64,000 nucleotides of DNA. Origin: Rhynochetos jubatus. Taxonomy: Eukaryota > Chordata > Aves > Eurypygiformes > Rhynochetidae. The translations under genes were made by a program, and so were the position numbers. The notes below the pieces were generated by a model. That model was given only the letters and a program-made list of their open reading frames with translations. It was not told the origin of the DNA and searched no databases. This document shows, one piece after another, positions 1 through 15,300 of this stretch. Numbering within the stretch: position 1 is the first letter of the stretch; the number at the start of each line of letters is the position of its first letter. The stretch is from assembly GCA_027574665.1 (NCBI GenBank), contig CM050648.1, positions 49,567,200-49,631,199 of the forward strand, written 5' to 3'.

Positions 1-1579
1 GAAAGTCTCTGGATAATTCTCCAAAATGCATGGAGCCCACATTGAACATTAGTACCTATCAGTGGCGCAAAGGGAAAAGAGGGCAGAGGCAAACGCTGGA
101 GGAGGTGGAACACAAAGCTATATAAATCCATAACAGGGCTCCAAAACGCTGCAGTGGCCTGTTCTTGAACTTAGGTTTCTAAAAGCCTGTCGATATGTCA
201 CGATATTACTACTCACGTGGGACTACACACAAATGCAATCCTGTAGGACACTCCTCTTCAGTGTAATACAGTCTTCCTACCGAAAGAGGGCACTTGTGCC
301 TCTAAGATTATTATGCCTATTACTTTTTTTCTTATTTCAGCCTACCATCTTACCACTGCTTCTGGTAATTCAATCAGACGAAAACCTACCAGTTTTCCTA
401 TTGCTTTAGTTCAGTGACAATCAGCCATATGGATCCCACTGTCCAAAAACATTCCCTTGCTCTCTTTCGTGTCTGCAAGACACTACATCCTACCAGCTAC
501 TCAGAACTTCAGTTTCTACCCCACAAGCTCTGTTGGATCCCCCACTTTCTAGAGACAGCACAATATATGCTGATTTCTAAAGACTTGTCATAAAACCCGA
601 ATACTACTTCTGTACTGATTTTTTTACTACTTTATCTTCTTCTGGCAAGGAACAGCATAATCCAGCTGCTACAGACATCACTGTAAATACTTGGAAGATT
701 CCAAATACTTCCTGCTCTTTACTATTGCTCCTCCAGCACTTAAAAGCCTATAAAAAAGTAGTGTTCAGTTCAAAAATAACTTCTATCCCATCATTTAGTT
801 GCTGTTGTTACATTTCATTAAGTGTAAAGTTCCCAACAGATATATCTGCTTTTCAGGTTTTTTTTTTTTTTTTTTTAACAACTTCATACTGAAAGAAGGA
901 CTAATATCTTACTATTGAATGACAAAAAAAGGGCTCAAAGAGCTATTTTGGCCACTAGTAAGTTATTGCTTCCTATCTGTACCATACAAGCATCATAAGG
1001 GATACTGACTCACTAGAACCCAATATACTTTATAATTGAATGGAGCTAATATAACAGGAAGGGGAGGGAATCTTAAGTACCGCTAACGGGGGGGGGAACC
1101 CACTCCAGAAACTTTAAGATCAAAGGGGTCTCTGGCTTCACATGGAGCACTTTCTAAAAATAAAACACGCAATTCAGTTTCCCAAGGCTTTTTGCTGAGG
1201 CAACACTGCATTTCCACCAACAGTAAATGCATAAAGCAAACACAAGCCCCTAAATCATCCTGACCACCAAGAGCATTCAAAAATAGCTTTACATGTACCA
1301 CGCAAGATAGATTCTGTGTAACAGCCACCACTTCTGTGGAAGAGGAGAAATGCACGCATTTATTCTTTTGCTAGGTTTTAAGAGCACCTATCCAACAAGT
1401 CGAAAGGAAAACGTTAAGGAATAGTTAGAGGCTATACACAGTTAAAACAAAACCAGCCTTTGGTAGATACTGAAAATGCACATATTGCATACGATGTGCC
1501 TATTCTTGGAAGGGGTTTACCTTCAAGGCTGCAAAGCAGGAAAACTTTGGTGCAAAACTTGCTTAATGATTTCCTTTAC
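1..1579 (-). other. TAF4B: TAF4B intron 11 (partial)
   Basis: AT-rich intron sequence downstream of exon 11 with a poly-T run near 858-876 and a G run near 1088. No further TAF4B exon or named repeat was recognised. Confidence 0.8.
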
Positions 1580-1710
1580 CTTGTGGGTTGATACTCTGTG
1601 CTGAGCAATTACAGTTAGTTTTTCTAGGAGCCCTCGTAATCTCTCCTGTGTAGCGTGGGAGATCAAGTTCACAACATCAGAGTTAAGTTCCATAATGTCA
1701 TGCATTTTAC
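1580..1710 (-). CDS. TAF4B: TAF4B exon 11 (histone-fold region)
   Basis: 131 bp: two bases complete a Gly, then 43 codons (residues 650-692 of the joined frame). It includes [20 protein letters not shown] and the following Arg-Leu-Arg-Gly-Leu-Leu-Glu-Lys-Leu helix, the histone-fold core of the TAF4 C-terminal domain. The acceptor is CTTCCACAG|GTAAAATG and the donor CCACAAG|GTAAAGG, ending in phase 0. The next human exon begins Ala-Ser-Glu-Asn-Tyr; no such sequence is seen between 1 and 1579. Confidence 0.97.
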
Positions 1711-4700
1711 CTGTGGAAGCAGAGAAAATCCATTACGTGTTTTAGTAGTAGCTGATAATTGAAATAATTAGCACAGCAGGTATTCTGTTCCCCCTGGAAG
1801 TCATACCCATTATGAATAAAGGTTTGGAGATTATGATTTTCCTGGTAAAGTCACCACTTCAAAGATCTTAGACATTACATTAATAAAACTTAGCCTGGAG
1901 CTTCAGAAAATATAGACATTGTTTCACTTAGCCTCCAGAACCACTCTCCTTGCAAGGTCATTTATAGGACAAAGTTAATAAGAACACAAATCAAGCTTCA
2001 TGTTCAGGGAGGGGGAGAAGTGGTAGCTGTAGAAATTAGTGCCATATTCTGTTAATTCCAGTAATTAAAAAAAATAGAGAATTACATTTTGCCCTGCTTG
2101 ACACCGTGCTTGTTAACAACTCATGACATTTATTTGATGAGTGGGGATGGTTTTTGCAGCTCATTCAGGGCACATGGGACGCTCTCACCTGCCTCAACCA
2201 ACTGGCACAAAGGCAGACCAACCCAACCATCCCACGGCAGCAGCTCGGGCAACACAGACCAAGTCCAGTCGGCGTCATCATGCCATCACCTTCACCCTTT
2301 TCTCTTGGGCTGCCGCTGCCTCTCTGTGTTTCAGCAGCTGCGACTGAGGCTGGCAACAGCTCAAGGCAAAGCTGTCGCAGCCCCATCTCCAGAGCCGGGC
2401 ATCACCTCCACAACCTTCCTGTGGCTGCAGGCTGCCAACCGATAAGCCTTCCCTTGGTTGACACCATCAATCACTCCACACAACTTTGTCAAGGCACCTG
2501 GACGACAGCTACTTTTCCCTCGTAGGCACGGCAGGCAGCAGCTTCACAGGCTTCATGTGCCATACCCGTCAGAAGCGCTGTTCCTTGCCCCTTGCTGCAT
2601 TTACAGCAGCTGTAATACTTTATGATGCAATATACAGCACATCTTCAAAACCCGTTTCTGTATTTATTGCCAAGTGGAATGTTAAGAATGGATAAACAGT
2701 ACACTGTACAAAAAAAAGCTAATCACTGATTTCATTTGCCTTTGCTATGTTAACTGAAAATGAATAATAATCTTGCAAGACAGGGAGAATCTACAATGTT
2801 TTCCCAGATATGATCAAGGTGTTCCTGCTATGTGATCTTGGCCAGTAAGCACTGGCCTGTACCTTACATAGAGCTCATTTTGCTCAAGCACCTTTCAACA
2901 CTTCCTCAGTCGTTTCCCACTAGATTATCAGAATACTGAAAAGTCAAGTTAAAGACAAAACAAACCCCCCACCCCAAACCTCAAAAACTGCCTCCACAAC
3001 CATGTACTTCCTAAACCAAGGAAGTTCAAGAGCAGAAGTGTTTATCTTCTGAACTGCTTACTCTCTGACAATATTCCTTTCCTTGCAATCAAAACATTTC
3101 TCATTTATAACTTCAATTATTATTATTAATGTGGAATGGCTACCATGCCAGCCATGAAGCAGCCAAACCTGTTTTTTCCATCCTTCAACGAATTGCCTTC
3201 AGACCCCACACCAAACAATTATTGTAGAAGTACTTTATGTTTTTTGTAGATCTCTATTCTTCCTTATACCTACTTCCCATGGATGACTGGTTAACCCTCT
3301 ACTTAATTTTGAGAAAAGCTTCCAGGCACCAGTTTCGATGTGTATTTTCCCTTTCCCACTAGAAGCACAGCACTTACTTCACTCAAACACGTTCCATACA
3401 GCTCAGGTGGCATGCTGCCTCAGTACATCCCACGCTAGTGAGCCAGACAGGTAGCATTTACAGGGTACATGCTCATCACAGGCTAGCTGCTTAGTTTAGA
3501 CTAATTTGTGTGTAGAAAGACTCTGCGACCATGTAGTTAAACTACTGTGACAGAATTATGACTGCAGGTATGAACTGCAGACTTTCCTAAACGCTCAGCT
3601 GTAAAACTCAATGTTCCGGTATGGCAAGCTACCAGGCAGGGAGCATGAGCACGGAGTTGAGCAACACGCATCCAGTTTGCTGTAGACGGCAGAGGTACCA
3701 GTCAGCGTGGTGCTGTACGAATGCACTCTCTCTGCTCTGACATAATGCAACGTTGCTAAGTGACAGTTGTTATTTTGCCTAGAAACTAACAGCTGAAATA
3801 ATACATACACTAAGAAACACTATTACACTTCACACTGTAGGCTCAGCATACGTTCCACAGCATTATTCACTGATGGATGACGAAGAACTTTAACATCTCT
3901 TTTGCATAACATTAATGAAAGATTTTTCCAACGAGGGAGTCATAAACAAAGGTCTGCCCAGTGCATACTGGCAGTTTTAAACTTCTCCCTAAGTTTCACA
4001 AGTGCAGGATCCGTAATGTTGGTCAATAGAGTACATATATCTGAACAGGCTGAGGAATGAAAAGGCTGTTAGGAATAGGAGCTGCCGAAATAGAAAAGCA
4101 TGCTTAAATGTTTGATGTGACACTATCATAAATACGGTTGTTATGACTTCCATTAACTTTAAGAGTAACAAAGTTGTTCAGTTCTCACATGTAAGAGTGG
4201 CACCAATTTCTTTTGTCCGGTTGTGCTTCAGATTACTTCCATGTAAAAACCTAGAACAGTTGTTTCCTACAAGGGGAAGTAAAAACTCAGTGTAGTTTGG
4301 TAGAAACATGCGAATTGATATGGCAGACATGAATAGTTCCAGGCTCTTCTTCAAAGACTGGAGGCTGGCTGATGAAACAGGCAAGGAAATACTACTCCAC
4401 AGACTTCTGTCATGTATGCCTTGCTCTCACCTATGTTCAAGATTTTCTCCTGAAGTGCCTCTGAGGAGAGAAAGGGTTCATCTGCACAAGAGCGGATCAC
4501 CGTACCAATGAGCTCGGAGTTTGTTGCCAAAATGCACGCATTCTCCTCGTTAAGATTGACCCCAGCCATAGAAGTCACATCATTTATGTCGTCTTCTTCT
4601 CTACTAAAGAGAAAACCAACATTTTATGCTTCATTCAGAACAGATACAGAGAAAAAGCCTCTTGACTAACAAACTGCCACATTCAGGTATCTTGGAGGCT

Positions 4701-6277
4701 ACCCCTATACAATAGATGTTTAGTGTGTGCATGGACAGTCAGCTCCGAAAAGGTTTCCCACTTCAATGAAGTGCCTCTCAAGTGTTAGTTTGACTAATGC
4801 CTCAATTACCAGGCATGCAAATCCTTTACATGAAATTTTGAGCAAGCTCAGAAACCAAGGACTGAGGTAAACCTGAATTAAAAGTCCCCACAAGCCCCCC
4901 ACCCTGCACCAGCCTGAAATTTGTTCTAAAACTCCAATTCCTCAGGTAGAACCATGTGTTGAATAAAGCTGAATACTGACTCATTGAACTACAAGCAAGC
5001 CCATTTTCTGAGATGCCTATCCTACCAACTGAAGCTTACACTATAAGCATATTAGCGCAGATCTGACCATCTCTTTTACAGTTCCCTTAAAAAAAAAACA
5101 CCCACAAACACCCCTTGTCCCTACACTAAAATCAGCTCTACCATACAGTATTTATGTATGTAGTGGGGAGGATGCTATGCTTCTGAAGAACAGTGGTAGA
5201 GCTCTAATTCTTAGCCCTCCCTGTTAGCTGGATTCTGCTGTAGCAGCTTAGATCCACATCTCAAGTCTGGCGCACTCAGGGCTAACATAACTAAAACTAG
5301 CTATAATCATGGCAAAGCTCATGTTAAGCAAATAGCCAGTGTGCCTCAACTTTTTTTTTATTTAATCATTTAAGTTAAAATACTAAATGAATCTTTCATG
5401 GGAAAAGTTTTTTCAGGACTTTAGCAATGAAACAATCCAAGTTACTTTCAAAGAAGTTTAGACCAAGAGAAAGCCTTTTTGCTTCACAAAGTGACAAAGT
5501 CCCTAATGGCAGCTTCAAGGGTTTAGGACCAATCCAGAACAGAAGTCTGCAGTATTAATACAGACAAGTGGAGACACTAAATCTGAAGGTCTTTTGATTT
5601 GGAAAACAAAGAAAAAAACCCACTAAACACACCCACACCCCTCTTGAAAAGTATTCTCTGGCAAGGTTTGATGAAGTTCACCTTCAGAAAATATTGTGTG
5701 GCCTACACGCCTCTTCAACAAGGGGTTAGACAGAAATGTGCCACTTTTAGTTGAAACGGGATCTCTTATAGGCTGTCTTCTGACTGGCAACAGATAGAAG
5801 CATCGAAGTCATTAGAATATGGGTTGGGTTTGAACAAAAATGACACAAGAAAGCACTGGGATTTTTTCTTAAACTATAAAGGCAGTTTCTCCTTTGGGCT
5901 TCAACAGTTTTTTTATGGCATAAGTCCACTCCCACAAACTTCTGGAGAGAAGCCCAGCTTAAAAAAAAAAAAAAAAAAGGAATCCAGCCTTCCTCTACTC
6001 CTCCTGTCATTGTTTGTGAGCCCTTAGTGCTAGGAGTTTCTACATGATTCATTTGGGGAAAAGGAGATCCAACAGATCCTCAAACCAGTTTCATTAAGTC
6101 TTACTAGACACTACAGCTTCCTGACTAGGCTTCTGCCCCAAATCCATTGTGCTAAGATAAGCGTTAAACCCAGGATTGTCAGAACAGGTAAATGACCACA
6201 GTTATGACTCAAAGTCATAACTTTATGCTGCCGAAACAGCTTCCCTCCTCCTACCCCTTCACAACCAGCAGCATGTA

Positions 6278-6309
<32 letters not shown>

Positions 6310-9300
6310 CATATATCAGTTCCAAACATATACTCATGGTCTATCAGCCTAACAAGAGACCCTGATCTTTCAAGAAGTGTGTAAATGAAGCTTCACTGCA
6401 CGATAATTGAGTGTTAACTGATCTTCACAAGTTTCCTCCTCTTAATGACCACTGCAGAGAAGCCTTTGCTGGTAGCCGAGACAAGACACCCGAAGTGCAG
6501 TGGCTGCCACGGATCTGCTGATAAAAGAGATTACGAAAACAGCACAACTAGCATCAAGGACATACATCACAAGCTACCAGAGCTGCAGATGCTGGAGCCT
6601 GACATTACCCCACTGGAGCTGTTTATGAAATTCAAGTAAGGATGCTTGTCTAGCACACCGTTTCAGTAAACGATTTTAGTTTTTAATCAGACCACATACT
6701 TCAAATACTCCAGCAAGATGGAAGTAAACTTCTATACTACATATCTATCCACCTTTCTACATACACGTTTCAGTTCTCTAAACCCAGCCTTTATCAGGTT
6801 AATATTTTCTTTACTATTTCCATGCACACAGTCTCTTTTGTGAGTACACACATAGAAGAGCTTATATGCGAGCAGAATTCTCTACCTGTATCTTTTTAAG
6901 CACCAGTTCTAATTTCTTTACTCTGAGACAAGTTTGCATTGTCACCATCACTAGCCTTGATGAAAGATTAATCTGCACCTATGAAAACACTGCTGCACTT
7001 ATTTTACTTAACCCAAAGAATCTACCATTACATTTCCTTAGAAATAGTACCCACTAAAGATGAATGAAAGTTTCAGAAGCGATGTTAAGTTTGTTCTTTC
7101 TACTGTTTTCTTCCTTGCTGTTCAAACAAACCTCAATCAATTTAAGTAAGTTATCAAGTGCTTCGAGTAAGCTATAAAATCTATTCTACTAAAGTAATAA
7201 ATTTAAAATAATCCAAACTATAGATGCAGACGCTTCTGCTGGATACTGACTTGCTTTCATTTTCAGCAAACCATCCATTAAGCCCCTCTTCTACACCACC
7301 TCCTTTAATGCTTTTTGCATTTGATCATGTCACACCCAGAAATCAAAAAGCAAACGTCTCCCAGCTGTTATAAGTCTGCAGTGATTTAAGCTTATCAGGA
7401 CAAGGGGGAAAACAGAACACTGTTCTGAGCATTACCCTGCATGAAGTCAGGTTGGACACTTAGAATACTCAACTGGAAAAGCAGCCCAAGCAGCGATGCA
7501 GACGCACTGCATATTTAGGGTTTGCCTGTACAGGTTGAACAGTGAGTCTGTGGCACCCTCTGGTGCCTGACCCACGCACATGTCATCTTCCAAATCCATC
7601 TTCATTTTAGACAAAAGTTGAAAGGAAAACTAGAAAGGCATGCTTAACCCAAACCTCTGTACACCATCACAGACAGTTATGTGGGACAGAACAATTCCAG
7701 CGGAGCAAGAATTGCCAGCGCTCCCCACCACCACGGGGCAGGAGGAGCAGCTGCCCACATGTTCTCCACTCTGCTGTCTCATTCCTGTTTGTCTGCTAGC
7801 TGGGATTGCTGGTACCTTCCAGACAAAAGGCACAAATCAGAGTTGTATGTGCTTCAGAGAACAACTCTATTAAATAGAATAGATGCAAACCAAATATTTA
7901 AAGATGCAAATATGTGTCTTGTTTTATCCAGGGTGCTCTGGCATGTACTTTACAGAAGTGTGCAGAGCAGTTTGTAAAAATCCTGATGCTTTAAAAACAG
8001 ACTTCCCATTACAATACATGCCACAGGGCAATCAAGTGTCAGTGTTGCCCATACTTAGTTGAAATCATCTCTACAAGTTGGGGTTTTTTTTGTTAGGTTG
8101 GGTTTGTTGGTTGGTTGTTTTTTTGTTTGGGGTTTTTTTTTTAATGGGGAGGGCAGCCAGGAATCACCATTTTTTCCTACTGCTCAACTCAAGCAACCTA
8201 AACCTGCCCTTTAAAGAGCATACAAGGTCAAATTGCAGCTTAAGTACAACTTAGTGATTATTTTGTTCTCGAATCCTAAGCTAACCTAGTCATACAATGG
8301 CAGAGGGAGTCAGACTCAATGACATACTGCAATGCAAGACCACAGTCTCACATACAAGTGTCACATGTACAATCACAAAGCATGCTCTCTGCCCATAATG
8401 AGTCTCATCACAAAACCTGACAGGCAGCCATGGTGCTTCTCTCTGCCTCACAAACAGTCAGCAGTTGATGGATCACAGGTCACAAAGAATAGCTGTGCTG
8501 GGAATACTGAAAGTCAGGACACAAGAGAGCAAACCACTTCACAGCTTACTGAGGAACATCTATTGCCTGGGACAGACTAACACTATGTGGTGCTAGTCCT
8601 GCTCAGAGAACACAGATACTGGTTTGAGGGAAGCCAAAAGTTCAGTACACACTGCCCAGGTTCAGGTATACGAAGATTCTCATACGTGGTTTTTAAAGTC
8701 AGAAAGTTAGGTTATAGCAGCAAATAGAAGCAGAACCAGGGATGTATCCAAAATGGTTTTTTTAGGACTTTGTTCTGGTTTTTATTATGGTATTTATGAA
8801 GTAATTTTTTTTTCTAAACATCACTACCCAAAATTAAATCCCTATATTATGTATTCTAGAATATAAAATTATATTCTGAAGTATATTTTTTATAAGAACT
8901 TGAGGCAGCTAAACACAGCTATTGCTTTAACATCAGCTTTTCATTTCAACTTCTGGCAACCAGTGTTTTAAGCATTCACTCTATAGTGCATGTTACTCTA
9001 AACAACAGCTCCTCGTCTATACCAGCACACACAAAGCTGTGGCTTCCAAGAGATAAGTCAGCTAGTCAACAAGACATGTGTCATGTTTGCTTTTATCCCT
9101 GGAGCAGCAACCTCAAGCTTGCCTTGAAGTCATAAGACCAATAATGCTTTTGACAGTCTGTACCTCTGTTCCAAAATTACATTTTAGAGCTACAAAAAAA
9201 AAAAAAAATCTGCTTTTGAGAAGTTAATCAGTTACCTGATCTAAAAGCTTTAAGCACTCTTGTAATCTAAAGGCCTAGAGAATATGCCAGAAGCCATAAT

Positions 9301-12300
9301 TAGAGGTGTAGTCAAAGACTTTCACCTCTATATACAGGAACATGCTTGTAAGAGGAGCTCATAAAAGATTTCAAAATACAGCACAGAGCTTTAGACAGGT
9401 TACCAGCCAGCCCAAGTAACAGTTCAATGCTATTTGTCCATCTGTAAGAAACAGAGGTTTTATCCGCCTCAATCCTATGGAAAGGTTTTAATACAAGGTA
9501 ACTTTGCTGTTGATTAGTTAATAGTACTTAGGATGACGATCAATATGCCTCCTCTACAAGTGAAAAACTGACACATATTAACACACAAGGTTTGTATAAT
9601 TATGCTCTTGTGACAGCATGATGAAAATCCAACCTCACCAGGTTAGTTTTCTTCTATTAAGAATAATTAGCATCTGCTATGAGGTCAACATTTTTAGGTT
9701 CCCCCTTGCCAATTAGTATTATAATGTGAAACACACCTATCAAGCAAGTTTCTAAAGAAAGTTGTGGTTTTTTGGGCTCTGTTCCCACCTCTATACAACA
9801 AAGTCTGTTGCTTTTGTTCCTTCCTATAGTAAATTTCTGATACTGTTTATTTTTACCTGAAGGATGTTGCTCCATTCTCTTTTATTTTAGGTTTCTGAAC
9901 AGGACATGCTTGAAGTGACAGAATTTTGTTTCCTGGCAGGGTAATTTGTTTCAGAATGGAACCTAAAACAAAACAAAGAACACACCATAGCAGAAAGCAA
10001 AATACTAAGATAATTGTTCATACTTCTAGCAAAGGCTCCTTCGACCCAGTAACAACTAATTAGGTCCATTTAAAACCAGACACTCTGATGTCTTACATTC
10101 TACATGTTTTGTGTGGCCAAAAACCCTACGTGCCCTAAAGCAAACATCCTTCTCTGTGCTGACCAATGAAAGGTTTTAGTGAAAACTGGCTGCTGAGACA
10201 AACCCGCAGGATGCATCCACCTGAACCTGCCCAAGGTAAAAGCAGTCTCATAAAATAATGCTCAAAAGCATCGCCGTTTAAAGGAAGTTTACTGCAAGGA
10301 GATTACACTCAGTATTTTAATGAGTATGAATGTTTGATTAACATGCTTTTAACAGGTGCCAGAAGTCAACATCGCACTGAGTTTCTCATCAGAACTGCAA
10401 GCAGACAGCAAAGATATTTGACTTATCACACAGAGCTGGCTGCTCCCAATAGACAGTTACCTTCCTACATTGCTACAGTCCACCAACAGCCTCTGCTTAT
10501 GTACACATCTCAGCATTCCTCTCCTTTCTCCACTACAGAGGTTCCACTTTACCTGCAGGAAACTGGTTAGTTTGAACAAGCGTATGCAGCGGCATCCTTT
10601 TCTCAGCAGATGTCTGTAGGGTCAGCGATGGGGACTGCGGGAGTGTGGATACTTGCTTTACAATGGTTCCTGATGGTTGCTGGACTACCTAGAAGTGGAA
10701 TATCCAGTATCAAGAGTGAGAAGAACTAGACACACAGAGAAGAAAAGTAGTGTCAACATGTTCACTCAGCCAGAAGTGCTCCTGGGCATGCATGCATGTC
10801 TAGTTTTCAGTTTCAAGCAAACAGCATGCTCAGAAAAACCTCACTGTTTTTTAATTTTGTGACAAGAAATCTTAACAAGTGGTAGTGAGCTTTAAGCTCC
10901 AGCTCATTCTTTGAGCTCTAACAGACACTTCACCCCTACTTTCTATTGATAGATGAGACCATATTACACGAGTTTCCCTAAGTATTACACAATCCATTAC
11001 ATTAAGAGGCTTTCCTCTCCTTAAGTCTTGCTTAACAGACTAACAATTGAATATTGAGTCTGCCTGCCAATAAGTTCAGATGGGTAGTTTTCACATGCAT
11101 CTCGTTAAAAAGAGAGAACACCAAAACAAACAGAAGTCTTGCATGACATTCTTTTCCTGTCAAGAATTAATAGCATACACTATGAAGTTACTAATGCATT
11201 TCAACATCAATTGTAAATGGAGATGCTGTGTTTCAAAGCGTTACGGCAAAAGTATGCTGAACACATCAGTTAGTGAGAACATGAAGTACCATCTAGCAAC
11301 ACCTACAGTGAGAGGAGCCTCCACACAAAAACATCGGTACACTGCTGAAGGGTAAAAAGGAAGAAGGTTGATAGTTTTGTTTAAAGAGGCTCTTGAAAGA
11401 AACAAAACCAGACAGCGGGATGTCATCGCAACACAGACCTACAGGCACAGCCCATAAATACTAATTCTTCCTCTTCAGGGGTAGCTATTAAAATGCAAGA
11501 AAGTAGTAAAATTGCAGCATCCCTAAAAGCCTCATTCATTTCTGAGCCTCCTAGCTAGCAGAATGTGGGCTGCAGCTTTTGATACATCCCTTGGAAAATT
11601 TCTTGATTACAAGTAGTAGAAAGATGTTGATAATATTTTGCTTTGGTAAAAGCATATCTTCAGATTGAATCATTTTTTTAGCAGCAAAAAGCTAATACAG
11701 AGATCTTCAGGGTCAAGAAACCACTTTTCCCCGCCCACCCCAACATATTTTATTCTAACTTCAGAAAGTCTAAAGAGCAGCAACACAGCACAAGTTTAAT
11801 TAAATAAAAAATTGACACTTCAGAATTATAATTATACTTCAGAGGTAATTATACTTGAGAAATCAGGCTGTCTCCTTCTGTCATCTAACTTCAGATTTAT
11901 CAGTAAACATCATTAGCATAAGCATCACACATTCACTATAAAGAGGTACTTTGTGTATCAAATAGTCAAGATACATCTCACCCATCCCCCTATTAATAGC
12001 ATCATGGTTTGGCACAGCAGCAGTAGTGTGCAATAACCGAGATGAAAACCAGACAACACACAGTTCTTGAGAAGAAACTTAAAATCTGTGAAAGGAAAGA
12101 ACCAGAGAAGTACAGGGGCAGACTGCGGACAGAGTCCAGGCTCAAGCACGCGGCACTTACTCATGAAGTAGTACAGACACGTTTGCTTCTGTGTGTTTTC
12201 ACCAAAGTGCAGTTTGATCTTTCTGAAAGATCCCGCTGCCATATGCTGGAAGTTGCAAATAACATTAACAGCATCATTTATGTGTTCAGATAATTACTGG

Positions 12301-15300
12301 GCTTGGACAAACTACTCACAGGCTCCGCTAGCACCCACACTGACACACACCTACAGATCCTCCCTACCACCAGCGAGAATGATGCTACATCTCAGCATGC
12401 AAAACACTGAAACGGCACAGGGAGGTGACACAAGCATTCAAGATGAATGTGGGGCAGAGAAAAAGACCAAAGATAGGCAGTGTTAAATCCATAGCCTAGG
12501 TCGAGATTGGGAAGACAAGTAACTGAGGAGACTAGATCAACAAGAAACAGAAAGGATGTGTTGGCAGTAAAGCCGATTTTATGTGTTTGCTATTCTAGCT
12601 GCTAGGCTAACAGACGCTGGAAGTCCTTGGGACTTGCAACAGAAAAGGGCAACAATCCTAGAAATTTCAGCAAGAAACTAATGCCAGAAACAAGTATTTT
12701 AAAAAATTATAATATATGTAAGAAAGAGCTATTGCTGCTTTTCTTCAGGTTAGTGGCAAGTAGCAATAAAGAAAAGGTTCCTTTGTGCCCCATTAAGTAG
12801 GTTGACAGAGACATCAGAATAAAAAGCACCATCAGTCATAAGTAAAAAAACTGCAATGCAACATCCAACTGACAGCAAAGGGACAGCTGCTGAGAGACGC
12901 TGATTAGCCTGATTTGAACCTGCTTTGTATGCATAAAGCAAAGTTGGGAGATCAGCAGAGAGATGGTAGGGTATCACCACCCGCTTCACGAAGGAAGCCT
13001 CACCAGCTGAATGCAAAGGCATACATCCAGGGTTGGAACTAGATGATCTTTAAGGTCTCTTCCAACTCTAACCATTCTATGATTCTATGACATAAAACTC
13101 TTGAGAGTAACTTCAAATATCTTGAAAGAGAAGGTTCGCTACTCAAGAAAGCTCAGCTCTGAGGGGACTTGACGCTAACAATAACTCAACAGGAACAAGC
13201 GGTTGAAATAGCACAAGCACTTCACTCCTTGCTTCAGCCGCTAGCCATGCCCAAGAATCACGTCTCACTGGTAACTGCAGGGACAGCACCATAAAACTCT
13301 TGCTTTTTATGCCCAACATGAAGTTGTAGTCTCACAGCAGTTTTCTGGCCACTGGAAGCCAGTGTTTGGTAATGTAAATTTTTATGTATCGTGATTTGAC
13401 GAGAGACAAAGCAATACTACAGTAAGACAAGGTTTCTTCCCAAAATGAAACTTTTGTAGATGACAATGCCCTTAAATGAGTCTGTGGGAAGAAAGTCACT
13501 GGGAGGGAACCCTGTCCAACGTGCAGCTCTCACCGCACACGCGTGAGATCAACCCCAAAAGCATCCATGAAGAACTGGTCCCTCGGTGCCCACCATACAA
13601 ACCCAGAGTTTCAAGAACCATGGCACAGAGGAGGCAGTTACATGTTGCATCACTTCAGTCACAATTTTGACATTAAAATACTGCAGCGCTGCAATCTTCA
13701 GCAGCACCAACATTACATTGGAGCTGGCACAAGAAAGTTCACTTTACATTCCCAAGCAGTAGAGACCTAAATTAGAAATGGGCACAGAGAGGGAGTGTGT
13801 GGCATCAGACAACCCTGCAGGCTGGAAAGGGAAAGAAATTGCTGGCAGCATTGTATGGACAGATTTGCACAGCTGGCATGTGCTTCCTTTCGGCTGGCAG
13901 CAGGACCCTTCTGTTTAGGGAGTGCAGGTCCAGATTTGTTTTCTTGTGGGGGGAAAACAGACCCTTTGTCCTTTCAAGAAAATGCACCAGGGAAGTCCTA
14001 GAAGATGCAGCCATTTCTACATGACTTGCTGTTTGTGCTAGTAGGTTGCCTGAGCAAACACCAAGCTCCTGATATGGTTAAGCTGTGAAGTGGTCAACTC
14101 AGCCCTTCAGCTGCAAAACCAAAATTAAACAGGTATTTTGAAAAGCAAGTATTTTAATCACTGTGCCTGGTATCTACCCAAATAACGATAAAAACATGTT
14201 TTGTATGCAGTTCAATGCTTGTCAGGCACAGCAAAGAAAAGCAATTGCAATAGACTGCCACACAGCAGTAGTGGAGGAGGCAGAAGTCATTTCTTGAGTT
14301 CACCAATATCATATTCAAGAAGTGTTTTGACTCCCCAGTGTAGAGTTAAGCTTCCTCGTCTATTTGTACAGATGGTCAACCTTTCCCCTGGATTACACGG
14401 CCTGCTGTGTAGCCAACAAACCGCTCTCCAGCCCTTGTACAACCTAAGCAGCCCTCATTTTCTTCTGGCTGGAATTTCAAATTTAGTCCTTAAAGACAGT
14501 AAGGGTATCAACTCCTTTTCCAATTTGGCTGTAGCTACTACTATCAAAGACTGTTAGTGCATATGCTTGGTAACTGTTTTTAAAACAAACTCACTCACAA
14601 AAAGGGCCCTCCATATATAATACAGTGCTTTGTTCTTTTTAAGCAACTCTGAAAAGGTAAAAGGCTGGTAGCACAAGCTCTTTATTTAGAATACAGGTTT
14701 CTTTTATTATATCCCCTTTATGCACTTTGAAAGGAAGAAAATTAAAAAAGCAAAACATTTTAAGGGTCTGAATACTGTTAAATCACATATACACAGTAAG
14801 CAAACTACAAAGGAAATTCACACACTAGATGCCCTACTATGCCTGTGGAAAGTAAATCTAGCTTCATAGGAAGTCTCATGTTTTCCCTTCTTTAAGAAAG
14901 AAGTCTTTCTGATGAAGTTCTATTCAAGAATCAAGTTCTTTATCTGCCAAAGGCAAACTATTCTCTCAAAACAGTCAAGAACAATATTTGCAGGTAGACC
15001 AGTCAGACTGCATACTACCCTGTATCTCCAACACCCACCAACCTAATATATTTCACAACATTGCTCTTTTGGGTATACCTGAGATCCACAGTTTGTCAGT
15101 ATCTAACATTAACATTACGAAAAAATTAACCTGTGCCAAGAAAAAAGTGTTAACACATTGCTTTTGAGAGTATTGTTTTAATAAGACATTTATTCCTCCT
15201 GGAATTTGTTAGCTAATGAGGCTTGATAGAAAATGCTCACTTTTGGATGACTTCATAATTAACATGTCTTAGTAAATTGGGAGGTCAGAACTCTGCCCCG

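Larger units (their letters stand above)
4604..9856 (-). other. TAF4B: TAF4B intron 9
   Basis: About 5.3 kb of AT-rich intron. It holds a TA/TG microsatellite near 6276-6317, an A run near 5960-5978 and a T/G-rich tract at 8078-8144. No coding sequence was recognised. Confidence 0.75.
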
